Shown here: piece by piece, positions 21,040 to 30,495 of the stretch
Layout: every line of letters starts with the position of its first letter
Numbering within the stretch: the first letter of the stretch is position 1
Assembly (NCBI GenBank): GCA_008729055.1
Contig: SDUX01000005.1
Coordinates: forward strand, 918,801 to 982,800
Source of the DNA: Pyropia haitanensis
Taxonomy: Eukaryota; Rhodophyta; Bangiophyceae; Bangiales; Bangiaceae
Length of the DNA: 64,000 nucleotides
Direction: 5' to 3'
The notes under the pieces: model-generated
Told to the model about the DNA's origin: nothing
Database searches by the model: none
The model's input: the letters and a program-made list of their open reading frames with translations, nothing else
Position numbers and translations under genes: made by a program

Positions 21040-22950
21040 TCACTGACTCATGTGACCACTCCCGCCCCCACGGGGAGGTCCCGACCATGAACCTCCATGG
21101 TCGTAAGAGGGGTAAGGGGGCGAGAAGACACGATCCCCCGGAAAAGGAGGGGGCGGGCGACTCCCCGACCCCTCTGGCTCATAAGTCGCCGGGCCGGAGG
21201 AACTCCCTCCGTGCCGCACCATATGCTGCTGGGTCGTCAGCAGCCGCTGGACGAACTCATGTCCAACGGCGAGGCGAGTCACCTCCGCCGCCAAAGCTTG
21301 GCGAGCCTGCGACGAGTTGTCGGGCTGCGCCAGGAACCCGCTGACGCGGCGGGTGACCCAAGCCAACGTGTCGAGGGAGGCCACGAGTGAGGCCTCCAGC
21401 GTGGTGTCGTACATGAGAGCCCCCAAGTTAGGGAGCATCCCCGCGACACCACGTGCTAGGGGCCGTGGGACCCGAGTCCGGCCCCAAACGGCCGCCACCT
21501 CCGACTCAGGGAATGGCTCAATAAACTCGAAGGGGACCACGACTCCGGGTCCCTGCGGAGGGGTGGCCGACGAAGTTCGACGACCACTCCCCGACCCCTT
21601 GGCGTTACCCCGAGTGCGGGTAACCCCCTTGGGGGGAGGGCGACGACTGGTCACCCCCGCCGCAACCTGCCCCGACAGGGGGGGGGAGGATGACGGATGA
21701 ACTCCATCCGCGTAGGGGAGGGTAGCATCCCCCAACCCCTCTCGGAGCAGGAGGGCGCCCTGCACCAGAGTTCGGGTGCAGTAGACGAACCCCCGAGTCG
21801 GGGAGGACTCCGCCCCCGGCTCGATCCGCTTGTTCCGACTCAGGAACGGCGTAAGGTTCTCCCAATCAAGTTGATTGTGGAGATAGCACATCGCCCGCAG
21901 GACCGACTCGGCCTGGGGCGCGGCATCCATACAGAGCCATGGAAGCCCAAGGCCCGAGATGGCTTCCACCAAACTCGGTGAGAGGTGCCAAAGGTAACCC
22001 CGATGGACAACATCGGAGTACCAACCTCGGGCCACCTCGACCACCCAGTGCGTGGCGAGGATAGCGAAGGCACGGTGACCCCCGGCGCCGCTAAGAAAGG
22101 TGCCAAAGTAGGCCACCAACAGGGGAACCCGAGCTGGGAACCCGCATGGAACTTCCATGCTCTCCCACCAGTCGGGGAGACGGGGATAAAAGTTGTCCCG
22201 CTCCTCCGCGGGGACAAGGGGAAACTCCACCCTTGACGAGTGGACGAGGAAGTCCGTCTTCGTCCGGTGACGGTGTTCGTCACGCACCACGCCGTGGTAC
22301 TCGTGGGCATCTGCCCCGCCCACAAAAGGGCGAGGCAGGAAACACCACTCGGGCAGAACCGTCATGGTGGTGTCGTCAAACTCCAGCTCGCCCGGAGCCT
22401 GGGCGAGGGAGTGCGCCAACGCGGACACTTCGTTGGCGTCTGCCGCGTGGAGCAACGCCGGCAGATCACACGTAACCCCCGCAGGGAGAGCAACCTGGCG
22501 GGGGAAGCGACGAGTCCGTCGCTGCCAGACGTCGTCCCGGCGAGCCGCGGGGACCCGACGGTAAACCTCTTTCAGGTGACCGTCGGGAAACTCCCCGATG
22601 GTCATCGGTACCTGCCAGAGTTGGGGCAGGACCGGACCTCGCGGACGAGGCGGCAGGAGTAAAGCCGGCCCCGCCCGACGAGGGATGGGGATGTCCTCGT
22701 CCCCCTCCTCCGGATCAGGAATAGTGTCCCCTACCCGGGCGCCTGACCCCGGCGCCACGGGAGGTACGACGTCAACGGGGGCAGCCGACGCCGATGCCGA
22801 CCCCACTCCGGCCGGTGATGGACGAGTTGTGTCCATGGCCGACCCCCGGCTGAGCGACTCCTCAGTCCCGAGAAGTTCGTCCCCCGATCGGAGGCGCTCC
22901 GAGCGGGAGGTGGAGGAAGGGGGCGGCCCCTGTGGGGTCGCACCCGTCAT
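21040..22950 (-). CDS. Antisense ORF (aORF) of the chromovirus, unknown function
   Basis: A 636-residue open frame from ATG 22950, antisense to gag/pol and lying wholly between the pol stop and the 3' LTR. The frame extends upstream to 23217 without an ATG. After a Pro/Ser/acidic leader of about 100 residues comes a globular-looking core with well-spread Trp, Tyr, His and Cys (for example LPDWWESMEVPCGF, ATHWVVEVARGWYSDVV, LPWLCMDAAPQAESVL). The tail is Gly/Pro/Ser-rich. The sense strand of this stretch has no long frame, so the openness is not a shadow of a sense gene. I recognise no domain. Plant gypsy elements with antisense ORFs at this position are known. It might be gag- or env-like or regulatory; that is inference. 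Confidence 0.7.
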   Translation of the reverse strand: MTGATPQGPPPSSTSRSERLRSGDELLGTEESLSRGSAMDTTRPSPAGVGSASASAAPVDVVPPVAPGSGARVGDTIPDPEEGDEDIPIPRRAGPALLLPPRPRGPVLPQLWQVPMTIGEFPDGHLKEVYRRVPAARRDDVWQRRTRRFPRQVALPAGVTCDLPALLHAADANEVSALAHSLAQAPGELEFDDTTMTVLPEWCFLPRPFVGGADAHEYHGVVRDEHRHRTKTDFLVHSSRVEFPLVPAEERDNFYPRLPDWWESMEVPCGFPARVPLLVAYFGTFLSGAGGHRAFAILATHWVVEVARGWYSDVVHRGYLWHLSPSLVEAISGLGLPWLCMDAAPQAESVLRAMCYLHNQLDWENLTPFLSRNKRIEPGAESSPTRGFVYCTRTLVQGALLLREGLGDATLPYADGVHPSSSPPLSGQVAAGVTSRRPPPKGVTRTRGNAKGSGSGRRTSSATPPQGPGVVVPFEFIEPFPESEVAAVWGRTRVPRPLARGVAGMLPNLGALMYDTTLEASLVASLDTLAWVTRRVSGFLAQPDNSSQARQALAAEVTRLAVGHEFVQRLLTTQQHMVRHGGSSSGPATYEPEGSGSRPPPPFPGDRVFSPPYPSYDHGGSWSGPPRGGGSGHMSQ

Positions 22951-23111
22951 GCTGACCGCCACCGGCAACACCCCCAAGAGGGCAACGGGGTAGGTTGACC
23001 GGACGGGAAGAGGGATGACTCCTCCCTCACCCCCGTCACCACCTCGGCCGACTTGGCGAGGACGAGCACGACGGGGAGTGGAGCGACCCCGTCCACAACC
23101 CGTCACCGACA

Positions 23112-23213
23112 ACACCACCACGGCCGCCGGCCGCCCGACCCACGGGGAGGGAGGAGGACGACACACCACCACGGCCGCCGACCGCCCGACCCACGGGAGG
23201 GAGGAGGACGACA
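23112..23213. repeat. Short tandem repeat, two copies of 51 bp, inside the retrotransposon
   Basis: Two adjacent, nearly identical units, each starting ACACCACCACGGCCGCCG and ending GAGGAGGACGAC. A third partial start follows. It lies upstream of the aORF ATG (on its strand), so it could be part of the promoter or leader of the antisense transcript. Confidence 0.75.
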
Positions 23214-23560
23214 ACACCCCCCCCCCCGTACACTACCGAACGGGGGTGCCACGCCAGCATCCCCCACCCCCGATTGGGGGCGGCCACGGGAGGGGGGAGG
23301 GGACGTAAACACCACGGCCACACACCCCCCCCGCACGGCCCGCGCGACACGCGTGTGTGGGCGCGGCGTCCCCCGGCCCCTACGTGTCCCTCACGACACT
23401 GGGCCAGATCTTTTCGTCCGCCCAATGGGGTGCGGACATTGCGAGATTGTGGGCCACGTATCCTTGGCCCACCCCCCCTTGGGGAGATGCAATCTCGCCA
23501 CCCCCCGGGAGATCTGCAAGTGGCAGATGATTGGACGTCCGCCGGGACGGCTGGACTGTT

Positions 23561-23573
23561 GAGGAGGGGGAAA
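23561..23573 (+). other. Polypurine tract
   Basis: GAGGAGGGGGAAA sits directly against the TG of the 3' LTR, the expected place and composition for the plus-strand primer of reverse transcription. Confidence 0.88.
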
Positions 23574-24094
23574 TGTGACAAACCCCGAATCTGGGTTTGA
23601 ATATTCGGAGCAAGTGGCTCAGAATTGAGATTGGATTTCACCCGACCCATGAGTGAAATATTCCGATTTCAGCTCGAAATTCCGACTGGGACTTTCGGCA
23701 CCCCATTTGCAGAGTATTGCAGTGGTTCGTATCTTGGGGATTTTTGCGCGGGAGCCAGACGGATTTCTACGCTTGCTTGCTTTGATTGTGGAGCCTTTTT
23801 ATTGGGTGGTCTGAGTGTTCATTTTTTGCGTGTTTTGCGAGGGGTGTGCGCGCGCGTGCGTGCACACGAGGGTTTATATGCGCGGGACAGCAAGGTGGGG
23901 AGGGCCCCCCTTGGCTGCCAAGTAAACTCCGTCTGGCTCCGACACATCTTGTTCGTGCCTTGGCGAGTCGGCCACTCGTCACACGCAAGTCGCGTGTTGG
24001 TGTTGCACGGGTTGCTTCCGGTGTTCCAATTTGGGACCCGAGCGTGCGTGTTCCGCCCCCACAAGTTGTGGGTCGGCGTAGCCGTACTGCTACA
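23574..24094 (+). repeat. 3' LTR, 521 bp
   Basis: TG…CA ends, matching the 5' LTR over its full length. It is followed immediately by the target duplication AGGCT. Confidence 0.96.
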
Positions 24095-24170
24095 AGGCTG
24101 ACGAGTCTGACGGTTACAGATTGAAATTACGTCGAGAAAGACTGTCTTCTCGTCAGACAGCACACCCTTA

Positions 24171-24735
24171 GAGCACATCCAGCAACGTCGGGACCAACGG
24201 TTAAATAATTCATTTCAGCGAACACGTGCGCGCTTCTGGTTGGATGCCCATTTCTGTTGGGGCGTGCCCCAACCGGTCTTGCAGGACTTGTACAGAACGG
24301 GGCGCAGACTAGCCGAAAAGGCGGAAGGATGGGTTCACGCCGGTGGGAGAACAAAGACCCAACCCCATTCCTCGAATGTAGCTTCAAATCGGGATCAGAG
24401 AAGCAGCTGGGATGCGAGCCCGCGATCGTCCACAGCCACGTTTCAGTCACCCCATTGGTCCGATTTCGTTTCACAGGTCGCCAACAGGATGGGGATGGTC
24501 CCGCTCGCTCCCCATTCTCGCACAAAATGGGGCGCAGGAGAGACCAACCCCATCCTGCGATCCGAATATGCAGAGTACTTACCAAAAATATATGAATCAG
24601 ATTCGTCATATATGGCCTGCCGTTGGGGCGTCATGTGGCCGTTTGTATTGACTGCTGAGCGTTCGAACCCCATCCAGCAAATATGAGAGCCACGTGTACG
24701 TATTCGCGACCATCCTGGCATTGTTGGATGTGCTC
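24171..24735. repeat. MITE copy 1
   Basis: First unit of the trimer. Left TIR intact. The right TIR carries the same altered bases as copy 2 (CAACAATGCC instead of CAGCAACGTC). It differs from copy 2 at about one internal site. Confidence 0.9.
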
Positions 24736-24738
24736 TTA

Positions 24739-25303
24739 GAGCACATCCAGCAACGTCGGGACCAACGGTTAAATAATTCATTTCAGCGAACACGTGCGCG
24801 CTTCTGGTTGGATGCCCATTTCTGTTGGGGCGTGCCCCAACCGGTCTTGCAGGACTTGTATAGAACGGGGCGCAGACTAGCCGAAAAGGCGGAAGGATGG
24901 GTTCACGCCGGTGGGAGAACAAAGACCCAACCCCATTCCTCGAATGTAGCTTCAAATCGGGATCAGAGAAGCAGCTGGGATGCGAGCCCGCGATCGTCCA
25001 CAGCCACGTTTCAGTCACCCCATTGGTCCGATTTCGTTTCACAGGTCGCCAACAGGATGGGGATGGTCCCGCTCGCTCCCCATTCTCGCACAAAATGGGG
25101 CGCAGGAGAGACCAACCCCATCCTGCGATCCGAATATGCAGAGTACTTACCAAAAATATATGAATCAGATTCGTCATATATGGCCTGCCGTTGGGGCGTC
25201 ATGTGGCCGTTTGTATTGACTGCTGAGCGTTCGAACCCCATCCAGCAAATATGAGAGCCACGTGTACGTATTCGCGACCATCCTGGCATTGTTGGATGTG
25301 CTC
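24739..25303. repeat. MITE copy 2
   Basis: Middle unit, nearly identical to copy 1, sharing its altered right TIR. Confidence 0.9.
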
Positions 25304-25306
25304 TTA

Positions 25307-25871
25307 GAGCACATCCAGCAACGTCGGGACCAACGGTTAAATAATTCATTTCAGCGAACACGTGCGCGCTTCTGGTTGGATGCCCATTTCTGTTGGGGCG
25401 TGCCCCAACCGGTCTTGCAGGACTTGTATAGAACGGGGCGCAGACTAGCCGAAAAGGCGGAAGGATGGGTTCACGCCGGTGGGAGAACAAAGACCCAACC
25501 CCATTCCTCGAATGTAGCTTCAAATCGGGATCAGAGAAGCAGCTGGGATGCGAGCCCTCGATCGTCCACCGCCACGTTTCAGTCACCCCATTGGTCCGAT
25601 TTCGTTTCACAGGTCGCCAACAGGATGGGGATGGTCCCGCTCGCTCCCCATTCTCGCACAAAATGGGGCGCAGGAGAGACCAACCCCATCCTGCGATCCG
25701 AATATGCAGAGTACTTACCAAAAATATATGAATCAGATTCGTCATATATGGCCTGCCGTTGGGGCGTCATGTGGCCGTTTGTATTGACTGCTGAGCGTTC
25801 GAACCCCATCCAGCAAATATGAGAGCCACGTGTACGTATTCGCGACCATCCCGACGTTGCTGGATGTGCTC
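25307..25871. repeat. MITE copy 3
   Basis: Last unit. It has a few private substitutions near 25556-25572, and its right TIR matches the left TIR perfectly over 23 bp, unlike copies 1 and 2. Confidence 0.9.
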
Positions 25872-25874
25872 TTA

Positions 25875-26153
25875 CACAGGACGTTCATTCAGGTTCCAAC
25901 CGGATTGGGCCAAGTTATCCGAATCAATTTAACTCCTTCCATTTTGGAAATTGAGAATGGGGGTTGGAATTGATCGCCCCCCACTTTTTTCAGAAATGGG
26001 GGGCGACCAAGAGCAATCGCCATCCTGGAGGCTCATTTTGGCGCCGATTTCGGCAGATGTAGCCTGCGTCGTGGCAATTTTTCCAATACCATTCTAGCCT
26101 GACTCGATCGCATCGGCGGTATTGGACGATCGGTACTCGTCCGCCAACCGAGT
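25875..26153. other. Unassigned spacer
   Basis: AT-richer sequence right of the MITE array. No gene or clear repeat was seen. Confidence 0.4.
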
Positions 26154-27624
26154 ATCCGTCTGACACCAGACAACAACCACAGGCACCAGACAACAACCAC
26201 TGTAAGAAGCGATTCCCCACAGTGTTTTCATAGATGTCGTCACCTCTCGCCTTTTTTTTTCTGGGCTACTCCACTTCCCAGACGTACTGTTCGGCACAAA
26301 ATATCGTGAAAGGCTGTGCGTCAGATAGAAAGAACCGGGACGTCATCAGCTTTTTTATGGTGGCCTTTTTTCCATTGAGGGCGGGCTGGTGCCGAAGGTG
26401 GTGGCTGCTTACTGAAAGTAGGGCACCCGTCACGAGATGGCAGTAAGGCTCAATTCTTGAATCAAATTGCTGTCTCAGACATCGCCAGAGCACGTTGAGA
26501 AGCCTGCCAAGAGTCGGGATCGCCGCCAGAGGCGCACGTGGGCCCGCCTCAACGGATGCCCCGCCCCTTCCGTTTCCCTGCTGCATGGGTGGTCGCGACA
26601 GCAACAGAGACGGCGTCGACCAGGTGGCAGTCCCCATTCCCCGGATCGCCGGTGTCTCTTTCCCCCATCCATACATCCACCGCTCCCCCTCCGCCCCCAC
26701 TCAACAACAACGCCCCCTAAACAGCACACCTCCGAGATTCCCATCCCCAGCCCACATGCACCAAGAAAGCGCAGGTGCAATGGGCCATCATCGATGACAA
26801 CCCCCCCGGTTTCCGGCGCCCCCATACCTTCAAAATGGACGCCGCGGGGCAGGCTGGCACGGCACGCGTCCCGCCACCGCCCCCCCCCCGTGCGCGCGTG
26901 TCCAATGAAACAACGGCAGCGGAGGCAGCGGCGGCGGAGACCGCCTCACCGGGGCACACTGGCAGTGAGGCGCGCGTGCGCACCCCTTGCCGTCGCTGTA
27001 CCGACCCCGCACCGCAAGAGGACAAAATCCAGGAAGGAGGGGAGGCTGGGGGGGGGACAAGGGAGAGACGGCGACGGAAAAGCACGGCCGCCTCGGCCGC
27101 CCCGTCCGCGGCGAGGACGAGGCGGGGGGCGGCGGGTGGATCGTCGTGGAGAAAGGGTAGCTACAGCACGATGACAGCGCCGTGACTGGGGGGGACAGCA
27201 GCCGCGCGGGCGGCCGGACTCCGAGGAATGGTCAGCAGAACGAAGGCGGGTGGAGGGTCGATTGGGGAGCAGAACGAGGTGGAAGGAATAACACAGGATT
27301 GCAATAATTCTCTGAACACCCATTGGTGCTGACTTCTTTGATTGCTGACGCAATTCATCAGTAAGACATCCGAAGTGGCTGCAATTCTCATCCAACGCTG
27401 CTTCATGCATCGATCCGCTGATAGTCCAGAATGGTTGTTGTCCGGTGCCTCCCCCGATCTGGATGGACCCCCACGGCCAAAAACGCCTGCGAGGTCCGTT
27501 TTTTGTGCAAAGAACACTGCAGAGGTCGCGAGCACGCTATGAGTACACCCATGTTTTTTCTGAAAAAAGTGGACCAGGAACAGCTGGAATCGTACCAAAA
27601 TGGTTGCTGTCCGGTGTCAGACGG
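26154..27624. repeat. Inverted-repeat-bounded segment, possible decayed DNA transposon
   Basis: ATCCGTCTGACACCAGACAA at the left end (26154) is matched in inverse at the right end (27598-27624) with about 3 mismatches in 27. A second, inner pair (GGCACCAGACAACAACCA near 26181, inverse near 27431) nests inside. No target duplication was found. The interior has no convincing coding frame. It may be a non-autonomous TIR element or two nested ones. Confidence 0.5.
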
Positions 27625-30495
27625 ATATCTCCATTATAGCTCCCCCTCGTCGGTTTGCGCCCCTCCGCGACAGAAGTCCAAGCAGAATTCCCGGCCCGCT
27701 TGGCCTCTTTGGCTGCGTTGCCGGTCTACTGTCTGCCGTGTGCAATGGCGGGTTGCGGTCCGCACGCCCAGATTGGGCCCATTTAAAACAGGTTGAGTCA
27801 GGTTGGTCAGATTGGGTTGTTAAACCCAGCGGGCTGCCCGCAGATTCGTCCCAGAAACCTACTCACGGAAAAACCACTTTCTCGTGACTTGTTGGACACG
27901 CTCTCGACAACGCGTTCTGCCACTACCGACGCAACCCGACATGCGCATTTATCACCGTGCATAAGACTTAGTCGGGGCGCAAAGCCCGCAATGCCAGCCC
28001 GCCTTTTTTGACGACTACAGCAGTGCCTGTGCCAGTGCCCGCGCGATCCCATTTCCCGGCCATCGCGTGGGCCCGCCAGGCGGGCTCCTGCCACCCCGCA
28101 CAGACACGCCACTGGCCGCGCACCTCCACGTCCGACCCCGAGACCGGCGTGAAACGACTCCCGACCGTCCACCCCGCCAATCCGCTCTTGCCTGATCGGG
28201 GTGAACAACCACCACCCCTTGGCTCCCTATGTCACACCCATAACCCGCGGTTGCGTATGACCCCCCCTTCCCGTGCCCTACGCCTGTCCCGTGCTTCAAC
28301 CCACCGGCCGGAAAGGCCGTCTTCGGTGGCTCGCTTGCAACCCCCACACCAGACGCCCCCACCGAAGCGATCGTTACCTCCGCTACTCGCACGCGGGGCC
28401 CGCCTCCCCGCGCCGCCATTGCCCCAACCTGGCACTCGCCACCGCCCGCCACGCGCCACCACCCGCCATCTCAAGCCGCGCCGGCCGTCACTTGTTCACC
28501 AGCAGCGCCGCAGGCGAGATTGCCGCACGTGACACGGCGGCACCGGCTCCACGCCCCCTTGCAATAGTGACTGCACCCACTCACCGCCCGCCCACTCCTG
28601 GGCGATGCACCCCATTCCCCCGAAGTCATTCAGTCTGTCACCACGCCCACTCGCAATCTCTCATGCAGCTCACCTCCAGCCCCGCTTGCCCCCGCGTAGA
28701 CCACGCAGGTCCACGGATCCAGTCCTCCCACACTCCAGCCTCGAGGCGCCGGACCCCACCCCACTCTCACGCCTGCAAGGCAGGCTTGCGGTCCGACCTC
28801 ACGCCCGCTGTAGCAGTCGCTTCCGGCTGCCTTCGCTCCCCCCGCACTTCCGACCACGCGTGCTTCTCCACCATCCACACTCGGACCTTCTCCCGTCCCG
28901 CCAGAGGCCGGCGGCCGTTGCCCACCGCCGCTCCTCTTCCCGCTACTGGCGCCTTTTGCCCCGCCCACACCTCCGCTGTGTATGGACGCAGTGCGGCCAC
29001 CAGTCTTGGGACGGCGGCCACCAGCGACGCCTCTATTTGGAGCAGGGGACTGGACGTGCCCCGCCCAAACGCAGCTGCGTCACGAGCATCGACGCCTTTG
29101 CGTCCAGACAGTCTGCGGCGGCCGCCTGGAGGGGTGGCCTTCAGATGAAGGGTGGACAGGTGCAAGGGAGGGTTGGTGTGCGGGTGTCCTGTGCGTACAG
29201 TGGTGAGGCGGGGAGAGGTGAGGGATGAGTGTTAGGTGTGTGTGGTGTGCTGGGGGCGGGGGGAGGGGGAGACGCGCACGGTCGGAAGAGCGAGGCAAGT
29301 GCCGCCGACGGGGCGCGCTGCGCCACCGCCACCGGCGACGTTGCGGTCACCGACCAGTGGCCGAGGAAAACCCCCCCTCCCCCCCGCTCTCGCCCCCCCG
29401 TGCCGCCTGCGAATGCACGTTGTGGGGAACGAGGTGCAGCGGGCCGCTTCGATGAGCGCCGTCGGCGGCCGGCACATGCGGCGGGCGGGACCTGCAGACG
29501 CGCCGCCGCCGGAGTCATCAGGGGCAAGAGGGCACGCCCTACGGGAAAAATGCCGTGATACCGGGGCTGTTAGCCCCGATATCGGGGAGGTTGCCCCGAT
29601 ATCGCGGCTCCCCTGATTTGGTCCGCCCGTGGCACACCGCATGGCCCCGATATACGGGTCAAGTCGGCCCGAAAACGCGACATCGGCCTGGGACTGCGCG
29701 TGCAGACCTCCTGGGGTGGAGGACGCAATGGCCAAGCCCCAGCCGTGACGGCCGCTGCCGGTGCGCCAAAGTGGCAACGTTTACACTCCCTCTTCACGGA
29801 CAACTTGAAACAGATGTCCGAGCAACAAACATCCCATTGAGGTGTCAACTTCTCAGCCGATCGCAGAGAGAACAATCAAAGGATGCCGGAGTTTAACTAC
29901 CTTGTTTCAACGGAGGCCAAGTGTAGACCGTGAGCTGAGGTGTGGCTCTGTATGGTCACCAAGAGCACGTTCCTCCACCGCAGAATGCTCATGGAGTCAT
30001 GCCCACGACAGAGGTGGCTACACTGCGCGAGGCCGAGTCTGCCGACGCGTTCCCGACAGCTGATTGGTCACCGTCAGCATCCATTGCAATGCACTTTTCG
30101 GACAATCTGTGTACGTGGACGGCGCATCTGCCCTCTGCCAGATTATAAAATAACGGCGGCACTGCGTGATGGCGCCCAGGTGCTCAGCCAAGCCAGCTCC
30201 TGGCCGTTCCACCTCTCCCCTTTCCCAAGCACCATTGTCCATGACGGCCTCGGTCTTTTTCTGGTGCCACTGTGGGTCATGCCTGGGCACCAACCCCCGC
30301 GATGGTTGATGGGCATTAGAGCGAACGCGCCGTAGGCACGCCGCCTCTGAACTTCCTACTTATCAGAACCACGTGGGGTCCCGCACAAGTGGCCCACGCG
30401 GCCCCCCTGGTGGTGCACCGTCGGGCGCGGGGCCGGCAGCGTCAGGACTGGGGGACGCTGATGATTAATCATGCGACGAGGGCGAGATCTCACCT
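27625..30495. other. 2.9-kb stretch without a convincing gene
   Basis: GC- and Pro/Arg-codon-rich frames overlap on both strands around 28000-29200, none clearly coding. Around 29560-29660 the palindromic CCCCGATATCGGGG recurs in altered forms, suggesting a small decayed repeat. A TATAAAA-like stretch lies near 30145. Confidence 0.4.

Larger units (their letters stand above)
14258..24099 (+). mobile_element. Complete Ty3/gypsy chromovirus LTR retrotransposon
   Basis: The element, target duplications included, spans 9,842 bp. AGGCT occurs directly before the 5' LTR (14258-14262) and directly after the 3' LTR (24095-24099), a perfect 5-bp target-site duplication. LTRs begin TG and end CA. Order: 5' LTR, PBS, leader, gag, frameshift site, pol (protease, RT, RNase H, integrase, chromodomain), antisense ORF, short tandem repeat, PPT, 3' LTR. 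RT before integrase defines Ty3/gypsy, and the chromodomain places it with chromoviruses. The LTRs differ by three substitutions and one 1-bp indel, so insertion is recent, and no coding frame is broken. Confidence 0.96.
24168..25874. mobile_element. Head-to-tail trimer of a 565-bp PIF/Harbinger-type MITE
   Basis: Three copies (24171-24735, 24739-25303, 25307-25871) repeat with an exact 568-bp period. Each begins GAGCACATCCAGCAACG and ends with the inverse. The outer ends form perfect 23-bp terminal inverted repeats. TTA flanks both sides and stands once between adjacent copies, fitting the 3-bp TWA target preference of PIF/Harbinger elements. The right ends of copies 1 and 2 share three changes not found in copy 3. 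The internal copies differ at only a few positions. Long frames run on both strands, but there is no recognisable transposase, so the element is non-autonomous. Confidence 0.88.

Noticed and set aside
24655..24690. GTTCGAACCCC as a tRNA T-arm
   Set aside because: No acceptor, D or anticodon arms can be drawn around it, and it repeats only because the MITE repeats.
24443..25745. Repeated 186- and 244-codon frames on both strands of the MITE trimer as genes
   Set aside because: They repeat with the element, overlap each other antisense, include the TIRs and show no transposase motif.
28008..29228. Overlapping frames on both strands as host genes
   Set aside because: Composition is dominated by His, Pro and Arg with no motif, and no splice sites could be paired convincingly.
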